Origin: Burkholderiales bacterium
GTDB taxonomy: Bacteria; Pseudomonadota; Gammaproteobacteria; Burkholderiales; SG8-41
Length of the DNA stretch: 64,000 bases
Assembly (NCBI GenBank): GCA_022841375.1
Contig: JALHRQ010000009.1
Span: forward strand, 1-64,000
Direction: 5' to 3'
Shown piece after piece: positions 46,865-55,884 of this stretch. The translations under genes were made by a program, and so were the position numbers. The notes under the pieces were generated by a model. That model saw nothing but the letters and a program-made list of their open reading frames with translations. It had not been told where the DNA came from and ran no database searches. Every line of letters begins with the position of its first letter. The stretch's first letter is position 1.

Positions 46865-47811
46865 GGTGACAGTCCCGGTATTGTGGATGGGTGGTGAATG
46901 CGTGACTCAAGGATGCGGCGGAAGTGGCCGGGATCCTTGGCATGCGTCAGTTCGCCGGCGCGCGGCAGATGGAAATCATACAGCCGCGAAACCCAGAATC
47001 GCAGCGCACCCGCGCGCAGCATCATTGGCCAGGCACCGTGTTCGGCCGGCGTATAGGGCCGCACTACGGCATAGGCGTCGAGAAAGGCGCGGGTCCTGAC
47101 AGCGTCGAGTTGGCCTCCGGCGTCAACGCACCAGTCGTTGACGGCAACCGCGATGTCGTAGAGCAGCGCGTCGGTGCAGGCGAAATAAAAATCGATGACG
47201 CCAGCGACGGTATCGCCGGTAAACAGCACGTTGTCGCGGAACAGGTCGGCGTGGATGGCCCCGCGCGGCAATTCGGGCGGCCGCGCACCGTTTTGCTGCG
47301 CTACTTCTTGCTGCAGCAGCGCGGCTTCAGGTGCCGGAAGGAAGGGCAGGATTTCCGGCAGCACGGCGGTCCACCATTGCGGTCCGCGCGGATTGGCCAT
47401 GGTTGCAGGGTAGGATTGCCCGGCAAGGTGCATCTGCGCCATCACCGCGCCGACGGCGGCGCATTGCGCAGTGGTCGGTTCAGTGACGTCGCGGCCTTCA
47501 AGCCGTGCGACCAGTGCCGCCGGTTTGCCGTTCAGCGTGCCGAGGTATTGATTGGCGTGATTGGCCACCGGACAGGCGCTGGGCACGCCGCGCCCGGCCA
47601 GATGGGCCATCAGATTCAGGTAAAAAGGCAGCTCCGATGGCGTCAGTTTTTCGAACAGCGTCAGCACATAGCGGCCGCCGGCGGTGGTGACGAAATAATT
47701 GGTGTTCTCGATGCCGGCGCTGATGCCCTGCAGGTCATGCAGCTCGCCGACGGCATAATCCCGCAGCCAGTGGCGCAGTTCGTCAGCGGTTACCGTGGTG
47801 AAGACGGACAT
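46861..47811 (-). CDS. thrB: Homoserine kinase (ThrB, APH-fold type)
   Basis: 316 residues, the aminoglycoside-phosphotransferase-like form of homoserine kinase typical of proteobacteria. GISAGIENTNYFV is the nucleotide loop, IHADLFRDNVLF the catalytic loop with the Asp, and GVIDFYFACTDALLYDIAVAVNDWC the metal-binding region. It phosphorylates homoserine in threonine synthesis in the cytoplasm. It stands in the conserved thrB-DUF2782-polA neighbourhood. Confidence 0.93.
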   Translation of the reverse strand: MSVFTTVTADELRHWLRDYAVGELHDLQGISAGIENTNYFVTTAGGRYVLTLFEKLTPSELPFYLNLMAHLAGRGVPSACPVANHANQYLGTLNGKPAALVARLEGRDVTEPTTAQCAAVGAVMAQMHLAGQSYPATMANPRGPQWWTAVLPEILPFLPAPEAALLQQEVAQQNGARPPELPRGAIHADLFRDNVLFTGDTVAGVIDFYFACTDALLYDIAVAVNDWCVDAGGQLDAVRTRAFLDAYAVVRPYTPAEHGAWPMMLRAGALRFWVSRLYDFHLPRAGELTHAKDPGHFRRILESRIHHPSTIPGLSP

Positions 47812-47887
47812 GGAAGGGGCGCGGATCGATCAACACTTCGGTTTGCAGGTGCCTCTGCCGCCGGCAAGCCAGCGGCGCATTTCATTG

Positions 47888-48244
47888 CTACCAGGAATGA
47901 ATCACCCACATCGGCGGCCTGAGGCCGGTGTCGTGGGATTCCTGGCGCGAGAACTTGCCGTCGCCGCGCTCGTCGATCAGGTAATAGGGCCGTCCGCCGG
48001 GCGGAGTCACTTTGACCATGTAGAGTTTGCCGCTGATGCGATATTCTTCGACGGTGTCTTCGCCGCGTTTGAGAATGGTGACCTGCGGTTCCAGAGCCGG
48101 ATCCAGCTCGAAGCCGGGCGGCGGCGGTGGCGGTTCCGGGATCGGCTGCGCTTTCAGGCGATCCTGCGCGAGAACGGGCGGCACGACAGGCAGCACAGCC
48201 GCGAAAGCGGCGAGAAGAATGGTCAGTTGCAGAATGCGTCGCAT
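47888..48244 (-). CDS. DUF2782 periplasmic protein
   Basis: 118 residues. A signal peptide (MRRILQLTILLAAFAAVLPVVPPVLAQ with cleavage after VLA) is followed by a proline-rich stretch (six consecutive Pro) and the compact DUF2782 domain: EPQVTILKRGEDTVEEYRISGKLYMVKVTPPGGRPYYLIDERGDG. Function is not established. It is regularly encoded next to polA and thrB in betaproteobacteria, divergent from polA here. Confidence 0.88.
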   Translation of the reverse strand: MRRILQLTILLAAFAAVLPVVPPVLAQDRLKAQPIPEPPPPPPGFELDPALEPQVTILKRGEDTVEEYRISGKLYMVKVTPPGGRPYYLIDERGDGKFSRQESHDTGLRPPMWVIHSW

Positions 48245-48379
48245 GGATAACTCCGGTATGGCGACATTATCCGGCTTTCGCAGGGCTTTTGAAAGGCGGC
48301 GTGCTTTACGAACTCTGCGATAATCGGCGCGTTGCCGGACGGCAGGCGCCGCCGCACATTCCAGTGGCTACGATTCCGC

Positions 48380-51091
48380 ATGAAAACCCTGCTCCTCGTC
48401 GACGGTTCTTCCTACCTCTACCGCGCATTTCACGCCATCCGTGACTTGAGCAACAGCCGTGGCGAGCCGACCAATGCCATTTACGGCGTGCTCAACATGC
48501 TGCGCCGCCTGCACAAGGATTACCCCGCGGAATACAGTGCCTGCGTGTTTGATGCCAAGGGCAAAACTTTTCGCGACGACCTGTATCCGCAATACAAGGC
48601 CAACCGCCCGTCGATGCCGGATGAACTGGCATCGCAGATTGTTCCTCTGAAGGAGGCGATCGTGGCAATGGGCTGGCCGCTGATTGAAGTGTCGGGGGTC
48701 GAGGCCGACGACGTCATCGGCACGCTGGCGCGCCACGCCGAGCAGGCGGGCATGCGCGTGGTGATTTCGACCGGCGACAAGGACATCACTCAGCTGGTGA
48801 CGGCGCAGATCACGCTGGTCAACACCATGTCCAACGAAAATCTGGATGTCGCCGGCGTCGAGCAGAAATTCGGCGTGCCGCCGGAACGCATGATCGATTA
48901 CCTGACGCTGATCGGCGATGCCGTCGACAACGTGCCCGGCGTGCCCAAGGTTGGTCCGAAAACCGCGGTGAAATGGCTGACCCAGTACGGCACGCTCGAC
49001 AACATCGTCAAAAATGCGCCGGACATCGGCGGCGCCGTCGGTGAAAATCTGCGCCAGTCGCTGGACTGGCTGCCCCAGGCGAAACAGCTGCTGACGATCA
49101 AATGCGATGTCGATCTGCCCTTGCGCATGGAAGAGCTCGCGCCGCAGCCACAGGATGTCGCGACTCTGGCGACGTTGTTCGACCGTTTTGAATTCAAGAC
49201 CTGGCGCCGCGAGCTGGATGGCGGCGGCAGCGGTGCCGCGGCTGAAACGGCGCCTGCAGCAGCCCTTCCTCCGGTTGTTGAAGTGCCGCGCCATTACCAA
49301 ACCGTGCTGACCGAAGCCGAACTCGACGTCTGGATCCAGCGCATCGAAGCGGCCGAACTGACCGCGGTGGATACCGAAACCACCAGCCTCGATCCGCTGA
49401 CCGCGCAACTGGTGGGCATTTCACTGGCGGTGGAGCCCGGTCACGCGGCGTACATTCCCGTCGGCCATGTTTATGCCGGCGCGCCGGATCAACTCCCGCG
49501 GCAGCACGTGCTCGAGAAACTGCGGCCGTGGCTTGAGAGCGCGAAACACGCCAAACTCGGCCAGCACATCAAGTACGACATGCATATCTTTGCCAATTGC
49601 GGCATCACGCTGCGCGGCATCGTCCACGACACCTTGCTCGAATCCTATGTGCTGGAGAGCCATCAGCGGCATGACATGGATACCATGGCGCAAAGAATTT
49701 TATCAATAAAAACAATAAGTTATGATGATGTAACGGGTAAAGGCGCAAAACGCATCGGTTTTGAGCAGGTGGCGGTCGAAGGCGCCAGTGAATACGCCGC
49801 GGAAGACGCCGACATCACGCTGCAACTGCATCAGGCCTTGTTTCCAAAGATCGCCGGCGACGAAAAACTGAAACATATCTACGCCGACATCGAAATGCCG
49901 GTGATGGCCGTGCTCTACACGATGGAACGCAACGGTGTGCTGCTTGATCAGAAACTGCTCGCCGAGTTGTCGGCCGAGTTCGGCGCGAAGATGATCGACA
50001 TCGAGGCGCGCGCACACGCCGAGGCCGGACAGCCGTTCAACCTCAGTTCACCGAAACAGATCCAGGAAGTGCTGTTCGACAAAAAGGGCCTGAAGCCGGT
50101 CAAAAAAACGCCGACCGGCGCACCGTCTACCGATGAGGAATCGCTGGCCGAACTGGCGCTGGATCATCCGCTGCCGCAACTGATCCTCGATTACCGCGGC
50201 CTGGCGAAACTGAAATCAACCTATACCGACAAGCTGCCGGGCATGGTCAACCGCGACACCGGCCGCGTGCACACCTGTTATGGCCAGACCACCGCGGTGA
50301 CCGGGCGGCTGGCGAGCAGCGATCCGAACCTGCAGAACATCCCCATCCGCACCGCAGAGGGCCGGCGCATTCGTGAAGCGTTCATCGCCCCGCCGGGTTC
50401 GCAAATCGTGTCGGCCGACTATTCGCAGATAGAGCTGCGCATCATGGCGCATATTTCGCGCGATGAAAGCCTGTTGCGCGCGTTTGCCGCAGGCGAGGAC
50501 ATTCATCGCGCGACCGCCGCAGAAATTTTCGGCGTGGATGTAAAGGCGGTGGACAACGAGCAGCGGCGTTACGCCAAGGTCATCAACTTCGGACTGATTT
50601 ACGGCATGTCGGCGTTCGGCCTGGCGCGCCAGCTCAACCTCGAGCGCGCCGCCGCGCAGCAGTATATGGACCGTTATTTCCAGCGTTATCCCGGCGTCGC
50701 CGAATACATGCGGGTGACGCGCGAGCAGGCGCATCAGCAGGGTTATGTCGAAACCGTATTCGGCCGCCGTCTGTGGCTGCCGGAAATTCGCAGCAGCAAC
50801 GGCAACCGCCGTCAGGGCGCCGAACGCGCGGCAATCAACGCGCCGATGCAGGGCACCGCCGCCGACCTGATCAAGATGGCGACCATCGCCGTGCAGCAGT
50901 GGCTGACGGCGCAGAACATGAAGTCGCTGCTGATCATGCAGGTGCATGACGAGCTGGTGCTTGAAGTGCCGGACGCCGAACTGGAGCGGGTCAGGACCGG
51001 GTTGACCCGGTTGATGACCGATGTGGCGCAGCTGGCAGTTCCGCTGCTGGTCGAGGTTGGCGTCGGACCGAATTGGGACAAAGCCCACTGA
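48380..51091 (+). CDS. polA: DNA polymerase I
   Basis: 903 residues. The 5'-3' exonuclease (about 1-290) has LLLVDGSSYLYRAFHA and EADDVIGTLA. The 3'-5' proofreading domain (about 325-520) keeps its acidic residues (DTETTSLD, YDMHIFAN, YAAEDADITLQL), so editing is intact. The polymerase domain has DYSQIELRIMAH, RRYAKVINFGLIYGMSAFGLA and MQVHDELVLEVP. Residues about 441-452 (ILSIKTISYDDV) are encoded by an AT-rich patch at 49696-49738 unlike the rest of the gene. ATG 48380 is chosen by family alignment. Confidence 0.97.
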   Translation: MKTLLLVDGSSYLYRAFHAIRDLSNSRGEPTNAIYGVLNMLRRLHKDYPAEYSACVFDAKGKTFRDDLYPQYKANRPSMPDELASQIVPLKEAIVAMGWPLIEVSGVEADDVIGTLARHAEQAGMRVVISTGDKDITQLVTAQITLVNTMSNENLDVAGVEQKFGVPPERMIDYLTLIGDAVDNVPGVPKVGPKTAVKWLTQYGTLDNIVKNAPDIGGAVGENLRQSLDWLPQAKQLLTIKCDVDLPLRMEELAPQPQDVATLATLFDRFEFKTWRRELDGGGSGAAAETAPAAALPPVVEVPRHYQTVLTEAELDVWIQRIEAAELTAVDTETTSLDPLTAQLVGISLAVEPGHAAYIPVGHVYAGAPDQLPRQHVLEKLRPWLESAKHAKLGQHIKYDMHIFANCGITLRGIVHDTLLESYVLESHQRHDMDTMAQRILSIKTISYDDVTGKGAKRIGFEQVAVEGASEYAAEDADITLQLHQALFPKIAGDEKLKHIYADIEMPVMAVLYTMERNGVLLDQKLLAELSAEFGAKMIDIEARAHAEAGQPFNLSSPKQIQEVLFDKKGLKPVKKTPTGAPSTDEESLAELALDHPLPQLILDYRGLAKLKSTYTDKLPGMVNRDTGRVHTCYGQTTAVTGRLASSDPNLQNIPIRTAEGRRIREAFIAPPGSQIVSADYSQIELRIMAHISRDESLLRAFAAGEDIHRATAAEIFGVDVKAVDNEQRRYAKVINFGLIYGMSAFGLARQLNLERAAAQQYMDRYFQRYPGVAEYMRVTREQAHQQGYVETVFGRRLWLPEIRSSNGNRRQGAERAAINAPMQGTAADLIKMATIAVQQWLTAQNMKSLLIMQVHDELVLEVPDAELERVRTGLTRLMTDVAQLAVPLLVEVGVGPNWDKAH

Positions 51092-51112
51092 GAGGGCTTA
51101 CCTGTTTCCTGT

Positions 51113-51802
51113 TCAGCGCAACGCGCCGAACACTTTTTTGACGATGGCGCTGGTGGCACCGACCGGGTTCTGACGGAACGATTTTTCCTGCTCGGCAATC
51201 ATCAGATACAGCCCGTCGAGCGCCTTGCGGGTAACGTAGGTTTCGATCGATGCATCATCTTTTTTAATCAAACCCAATGACGCGCCCTGACCCGCCAGAT
51301 TGTTGTATTGCTGGGCAAGGCCGACACGGTCGGTGGATTTTTTGACGATGGGCAGGAAACGCTGGGTCAGCTGGTCCTGGGTGGTGCGGCGGAAATAGTC
51401 GGTCGCCGCGGTGTCGCCGCCGGTGAGTATGGCTTTGGCGTCCTGCACCGACATTTTTTTCACCGCATCGACCAGCAGCTGTTTGGCTTCCGGCGCGGCG
51501 GCTTCGGCGGCACGGTTCATGGAAAGTACCAGTTCGTCGGCCTGTTTTTTCATGCCCATCATGCGCAATCCGCTTTCGATTTTCTGCAGGCTTGGCGGCA
51601 GCGGAATCTTCACCTTGGCATTGCCGAAATAACCGTTATCCTGCCCGAGCATTTTTACCGCAGCCGCGGAACCATCGGTCAATGCCTGTTTCAAACCACT
51701 GGCTGCGTCGGCGTTGGTGATGTCGGCAATTCCTGCATGGGCCGGGTTTGCAGCGATGATCATGACAAAAGACAGCAGAACTCCGAGAATACGCGGCATC
51801 AT
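51113..51802 (-). CDS. DUF4197 exported protein
   Basis: 229 residues. A signal peptide ends at AHAG. The mature part is helical with GLKQALTDGSAAAVKMLGQDNGYFGNAKVKIPLPPSLQKIESGLRMMGM and QEKSFRQNPVGATSAIVKKVFGALR, both typical of DUF4197, a periplasmic family of unknown function. Two ATG codons open the frame. It is convergent with polA (21 nt apart) and divergent from the TlpA-like gene (18 nt between starts). Confidence 0.85.
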   Translation of the reverse strand: MMPRILGVLLSFVMIIAANPAHAGIADITNADAASGLKQALTDGSAAAVKMLGQDNGYFGNAKVKIPLPPSLQKIESGLRMMGMKKQADELVLSMNRAAEAAAPEAKQLLVDAVKKMSVQDAKAILTGGDTAATDYFRRTTQDQLTQRFLPIVKKSTDRVGLAQQYNNLAGQGASLGLIKKDDASIETYVTRKALDGLYLMIAEQEKSFRQNPVGATSAIVKKVFGALR

Positions 51803-51820
51803 GGGCTCCCCCGCAGGGTG

Positions 51821-52339
51821 ATGGACAACAGTGACATGACAAGAACCGGAAATCTCATTTTAGCCGCGATTTTCGCCGCCGCAATAGTTTTCGCCGTATT
51901 TGCGCTGTGGAAGACGAACCCGCCGCCGCCGCAGGTGACCTTCGTCTCGCTGCAGGGCGAAAAAATCAGCACAGCCAGCCTGCGTGGCAAGGTGGTGCTG
52001 GTCAATTTCTGGGCAACGGATTGCGCCGTCTGTGTCAAGGAAATGCCGGAGATCACGGCCACTTACAATAAATACCGCGCGCAGGGTTTCGAAACTATTG
52101 CGGTGGCGATGCGCCATGACCCGCCGAACCATGTGCTGGCCTATGTCGAGAACAACAAGCTGCCGTTCACCGTGGCGCTGGATCCCATGGGCGAACTGGC
52201 GAGAGCCTTTGGCGACGTCAAACTCACGCCGACCTCCTTTGTCATCGACAGGCAGGGCCAGGTAGTGATGCGCATCCTCGGCGAACTGGAATTTGCGAAG
52301 TTACACGCCCTGCTGGAGGAAAAACTGCAAGAGCTTTAG
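51821..52339 (+). CDS. TlpA-like membrane-anchored thiol:disulfide oxidoreductase
   Basis: 172 residues. An N-terminal membrane anchor (about 11-31) is followed by a thioredoxin fold. The active site is FWATDCAVCVKEMPE (CxxC); the cis-proline is in LTPTSFVIDRQG. The periplasmic domain probably reduces disulfides in cytochrome c maturation or related proteins. The partner is not identified. ATG 51821 lies in the short gap shared with the divergent DUF4197 gene; ATG 51836 is a possible alternative. Confidence 0.85.
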   Translation: MDNSDMTRTGNLILAAIFAAAIVFAVFALWKTNPPPPQVTFVSLQGEKISTASLRGKVVLVNFWATDCAVCVKEMPEITATYNKYRAQGFETIAVAMRHDPPNHVLAYVENNKLPFTVALDPMGELARAFGDVKLTPTSFVIDRQGQVVMRILGELEFAKLHALLEEKLQEL

Positions 52340-52460
52340 CCACAGAGGGCACAGAGTTCACAGAGAAAACTTTTAAGCCAAATCATGAAAGTTTTCGGTA
52401 ATTGCCAGTCTGTTAATGAACAACTCCTCGACACCGGATTGGTTTGGTTCTCCTCTGTGT
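52339..52460. repeat. CACAGAG 9-mer repeat with an inverted copy
   Basis: Three 9-bp units end in CACAGAG (52339-52347, 52348-52356, 52357-52365). They start on the TlpA stop codon and are followed about 90 nt later by the opposite orientation (CTCTGTGT, 52453-52460). This repeat type is scattered in many bacterial genomes. It fills the gap between the convergent tlpA-like and lipA genes and could aid termination. Confidence 0.55.
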
Positions 52461-52503
52461 ACTCATCAAGGGGGTATCGAGATCCTCGTGGCTGATTTTG
52501 ACT

Positions 52504-53442
52504 TCAGACCACACCTGCATCATGCGCCTGCTGATCGGCGTGGTACGACGAGCGCACCAGCGGTCCGCTGGCGGCGTGGCTGAAACCCATGCGCTCTGCT
52601 TCCGCAGCGTACATTTCAAATATTGCGGGCTCGACATAACGCAGCACCGGCAGGTGGTGGGCGGACGGCTGCAGGTACTGGCCGATTGTGAGCATGTCGA
52701 CGTCGTGAGCACGCAGGTCGCGCATGGTGTTGAGGATTTCCTCGTCGGTCTCGCCCAGCCCGACCATCAGCCCCGACTTGGTCGGCACATGGGGAAAACG
52801 CGCCTTGAAATCCTTCAGCAGTTTCAGCGAGTGCGCGTAATCCGAACCCGGGCGCGCCTGTTTGTACAGCCGCGGCACGGTTTCGAGGTTGTGATTCATC
52901 ACGTCTGGCGGGCCCGCGGACAGGATGTCGAGTGCGATGTCGAGACGGCCACGGAAGTCCGGCACCAGGATCTCGATGCGGGTCTGCGGCGACAATTCCC
53001 GCACCGCGCGGATGCAGTCCTTGAAATGCCGGGCGCCGCCGTCGCGCAGGTCATCGCGGTCGACGCTGGTGATGACCACGTATTTGAGTTTCAGCGCGGC
53101 GATGGTTTCGGCGAGATGGCGTGGTTCGTCGGTGTCCGGCGGTTTCGGCCGGCCATGGCCGACGTCGCAGAACGGGCAGCGTCGCGTGCACAGGTCGCCG
53201 AGGACCATGAAGGTCGCGGTGCCCTTGCCGAAACATTCGCCGATGTTGGGGCAGGTGGCTTCCTCGCACACCGTGTGCAGCTTCTGCGCCCGCAGGATGT
53301 CCTTGATTTCCTGGAAGCGCGCGCTGTTGCCCAGACGTACACGGATCCAGTCGGGTTTTTTCAGCGGCGTCGACGGCACGATCTTGATCGGGATGCGCTC
53401 GGTTTTTGCCTGCCCCTTCTGTTTTTCGCCGGGAGTGGTCAT
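52504..53442 (-). CDS. lipA: Lipoyl synthase
   Basis: 312 residues, a radical-SAM enzyme inserting two sulfurs into octanoyl-protein. The auxiliary cluster is in [13 protein letters not shown], the radical-SAM cluster in CTRRCPFC. The C-terminal [10 protein letters not shown] contains the Ser ligand of the auxiliary cluster. Its ATG overlaps the lipB stop (ATGA). Together they supply lipoyl groups, for example to the LpdA at 36186-37949. Confidence 0.96.
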   Translation of the reverse strand: MTTPGEKQKGQAKTERIPIKIVPSTPLKKPDWIRVRLGNSARFQEIKDILRAQKLHTVCEEATCPNIGECFGKGTATFMVLGDLCTRRCPFCDVGHGRPKPPDTDEPRHLAETIAALKLKYVVITSVDRDDLRDGGARHFKDCIRAVRELSPQTRIEILVPDFRGRLDIALDILSAGPPDVMNHNLETVPRLYKQARPGSDYAHSLKLLKDFKARFPHVPTKSGLMVGLGETDEEILNTMRDLRAHDVDMLTIGQYLQPSAHHLPVLRYVEPAIFEMYAAEAERMGFSHAASGPLVRSSYHADQQAHDAGVV

Positions 53443-54086
53443 TGCAGTTTTTCCATTAGGCCGCGGATCAGCCGTTCGCCGATTTGTTTCTTGCTGTCGC
53501 AGATGCCGAGATCAAGGGTGCGCGTGACTTCAAGTCCGGGATACCCGCAGGGGTTGATGGCATGAAACGGCGCAAGGTCGACATCAACGTTCAGCGCGAG
53601 ACCGTGATAGCAGCAGCCGTTGCGCACCCGCAGCCCCAGCGCGGCGATCTTGGCGTCGCCGACGTACACGCCGGGCGCTTCGGGCTTGCCGTGCGCGGTG
53701 ATGCCGTAGTCCGCCAGAACATCGATAACCGTTCGTTCCATCAGTCGCACCAGCGGCCGCACCGAGAGGTTGCGCCGGCGCAGATCGAGCAGCAGGTAGG
53801 CGATGAGTTGACCCGGGCCGTGATAGCTGATCTGTCCGCCGCGGTCGATGCGCAGCACCGGAATGCCGTTATCGAATCGCGGCCAGTGTTCGGTTTTGGC
53901 GGCGATGCCCGCGGTGTAGACCGGCGGGTGTTCGAGCAGCCACAGTTCGTCGCGGGTGTTGCTGTCGCGCGTCATGGTGAATTCGCGCATGCGTTCCAGC
54001 GTCGGGGCGTACGGCACTTCGCCCAGCCGGTGGACGGCCGGCGGTTCTGCGACAACGGCGACCGGGATGGTGGAGAGATCGGACAT
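53439..54086 (-). CDS. lipB: Octanoyl-[ACP]:protein octanoyltransferase
   Basis: 215 residues. [23 protein letters not shown] is the substrate pocket, [25 protein letters not shown] contains the catalytic Lys, and [12 protein letters not shown] the catalytic Cys. It moves octanoyl groups from ACP to lipoyl domains. ATG 54086 is chosen because the residues before it (to 54239) are atypical. lipA follows with overlapping stop/start. Confidence 0.95.
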   Translation of the reverse strand: MSDLSTIPVAVVAEPPAVHRLGEVPYAPTLERMREFTMTRDSNTRDELWLLEHPPVYTAGIAAKTEHWPRFDNGIPVLRIDRGGQISYHGPGQLIAYLLLDLRRRNLSVRPLVRLMERTVIDVLADYGITAHGKPEAPGVYVGDAKIAALGLRVRNGCCYHGLALNVDVDLAPFHAINPCGYPGLEVTRTLDLGICDSKKQIGERLIRGLMEKLQ

Positions 54087-54159
54087 GGTGCGACCGGCAG
54101 AGCTGCACCGGTAATGATGGGATAATGACGCATCATTATAAGACGTTCGGGAGATCGCA

Positions 54160-54669
54160 GTGCGTGCCGATGTGATGGGTGTATCGATGCTGATCCTTGT
54201 CAGCGGAACCGTTTTGCCGGCAGTGGCGGCGGAAAGCAATGCCGTCGGCCAGGGTTCCCGCTACGGCGCCAGCTTGAGCCGGGTGTACCTGGCGCACCAG
54301 CGCCTGCTCGCCGTGCGTGATGCCTGTGCCCAGGCGTTTCCGGGGCAGGCCAAGGCCGGTGAAATGGCTTATGGCGCATGGCAGCGACGCCACAAAGCAT
54401 TGCTCAACGAACTCGATAACCGGGTGACCCTGATGATTCACGGTTCGTCGAAAGATGAAAAAGACTACATGCGCAATGTGGGCAAATACGAAGGATCTGT
54501 TCTGGAATACCGCAATGGCGAACGCGACGACTTGCTGGCCCAGCCGCGCGACGGCATGGAACAGGGTTGCGCTGATTTCCGCGCCTATCTGACCGGATCG
54601 GGTTCAGATTTCAACCGCGAATATGCGGAAGAACTGCGCGTTTTGCGTCAGCGCAAAATGCCGAAATAG
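54160..54669 (+). CDS. Exported protein of unknown function
   Basis: 169 residues from GTG 54160 (or about 164 from ATG 54175). A signal-like start (MGVSMLILVSGTVLPAVAAES) is followed by a mostly helical, charged mature part with two Cys (about 56 and 137) that could form one disulfide. No family is recognised. It lies on the plus strand inside the otherwise minus-strand lipA-lipB-ybeD-dat-dacC block, between lipB and ybeD, so it interrupts a conserved order. Confidence 0.55.
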   Translation: MRADVMGVSMLILVSGTVLPAVAAESNAVGQGSRYGASLSRVYLAHQRLLAVRDACAQAFPGQAKAGEMAYGAWQRRHKALLNELDNRVTLMIHGSSKDEKDYMRNVGKYEGSVLEYRNGERDDLLAQPRDGMEQGCADFRAYLTGSGSDFNREYAEELRVLRQRKMPK

Positions 54670-54687
54670 AGCGCGCGGGAATCGCAG

Positions 54688-54972
54688 TTACAACACCATG
54701 ACCACCATCGGGTGGTCGCACAGCTCCTGATACAACGCATCCAGTTGTTCGCGCGAGGTGGCGCGGATCACGCAGGTGATGCTGAGGTATTTGCCTTTTT
54801 TGCTGGTTCTCATCGCCAGCGTGGCCTCATCAAAGTCCGGCGCATGTTTTTTGACCACGCCGAGGACCGCCTGAGCAAAGCCGGGTTGGGTATTGCCGAG
54901 GATTTTCAGCGGAAAATCGCTGGGATATTCGATCAGTGACGGCTGTTCGTCGCCGGCAGTGCCGGTGTTCAT
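54688..54972 (-). CDS. ybeD: YbeD/DUF493 small protein
   Basis: 94 residues. LIEYPSDFPLKILGNTQPGFAQAVLGVVKKHAPDF and KYLSITCVIRATSREQLDALYQEL match DUF493 (YbeD), a small ferredoxin-like fold commonly beside lipB. Function is not settled; a regulatory role linked to lipoylation is often assumed. ATG overlaps the stop of the aminotransferase gene. Confidence 0.9.
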   Translation of the reverse strand: MNTGTAGDEQPSLIEYPSDFPLKILGNTQPGFAQAVLGVVKKHAPDFDEATLAMRTSKKGKYLSITCVIRATSREQLDALYQELCDHPMVVMVL

Positions 54973-55829
54973 GCGGTTTTTCTCATGTGCTCCTGCTTGA
55001 ACTGCTGATACAGCGCGTGCATGCGCCGGAACAGCGGGCCGGGGCGTCCGTCACCGACCGGTTTGCCATCCAGCGTGGTCACGGCGAGCACTTCCTTGGT
55101 CGAAGAGGTCAGCCAGATTTCCTCGGCGCTGCGCACGTCGGCTTCAGTGACGCCGCACACTTCCAATTCAAATTCCCGGGCGCGGGCGATTTCCAGCACC
55201 ACGTCATAGGTGATGCCCGGCAGCACCAGGTTGTCCTTCGGCGGCGTCAGGACCACGCCGTTCCTGACAATAAACACGTTGCTCGATGAGGCTTCGGTCA
55301 GCTGGCCGTCGCGGAACAGGATGGTTTCAGTGGCACCGACGTCGGCGGACAACTGGCGCAGCAGGCAGTTGCCGAGCAGCGACACCGACTTGATATCGCA
55401 GTTGAGCCAGCGGTAATCCTCGGCGCTGACGCAGGCGACGCCGGAATCAACCAGCGCAGGGGACGGGGTCACCAGCGGATTGCTCATCATGAACACCGTC
55501 GGTGTCACGTCTTTCGGAAAAGCGTGGTCGCGTTTGGCCACGCCGCGGGTGACCTGGAAATAAACGGACTGATCATCGCCGGTGTTGCGCTTGATGATTT
55601 CGGCGATCAGTTGCGTCCATTCGGCATCGCTGTGCGGATTGGTGATGCGTATCTTGTCCAGGCTGTATTGCAACCGGCGCAGGTGTTCGGCGAGCCGGAA
55701 CGGGTGCCTGGAATACACCGGAACCACTTCGTAGACGCCGTCGCCGAAAATGAAACCGCGGTCGAGCACCGGGACGTAGGCTTGCTCGATGGGCATGAAC
55801 TTTCCGTTCAGGTAAACGATGTCGGGCAT
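54969..55829 (-). CDS. dat: D-amino acid aminotransferase (class IV)
   Basis: 286 residues, PLP fold type IV. YVPVLDRGFIFGDGVYEVVPVYS, FRLAEHLRRLQYSLDKI, VTRGVAKRDHAFP, the PLP-binding Lys in NCDIKSVSLLGNCLLRQ and EASSSNVFIVRNGVV are present. These point to D-alanine (D-amino acid) aminotransferase rather than branched-chain IlvE, and the position beside the D-Ala carboxypeptidase fits. It interconverts D-alanine and D-glutamate for peptidoglycan. Stop overlaps the ybeD start. Confidence 0.88.
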   Translation of the reverse strand: MPDIVYLNGKFMPIEQAYVPVLDRGFIFGDGVYEVVPVYSRHPFRLAEHLRRLQYSLDKIRITNPHSDAEWTQLIAEIIKRNTGDDQSVYFQVTRGVAKRDHAFPKDVTPTVFMMSNPLVTPSPALVDSGVACVSAEDYRWLNCDIKSVSLLGNCLLRQLSADVGATETILFRDGQLTEASSSNVFIVRNGVVLTPPKDNLVLPGITYDVVLEIARAREFELEVCGVTEADVRSAEEIWLTSSTKEVLAVTTLDGKPVGDGRPGPLFRRMHALYQQFKQEHMRKTA

Positions 55830-55884
55830 GGAGAGGTCCGTTCAGGTTTTTGTGATGACGGGATTAAAGTGTAAGTCAAAGCGG

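Noticed and set aside
49696-49738. Insertion or frameshift in polA
   Set aside because: The AT-rich patch is in frame and encodes residues that fit the family; length and motifs are normal.
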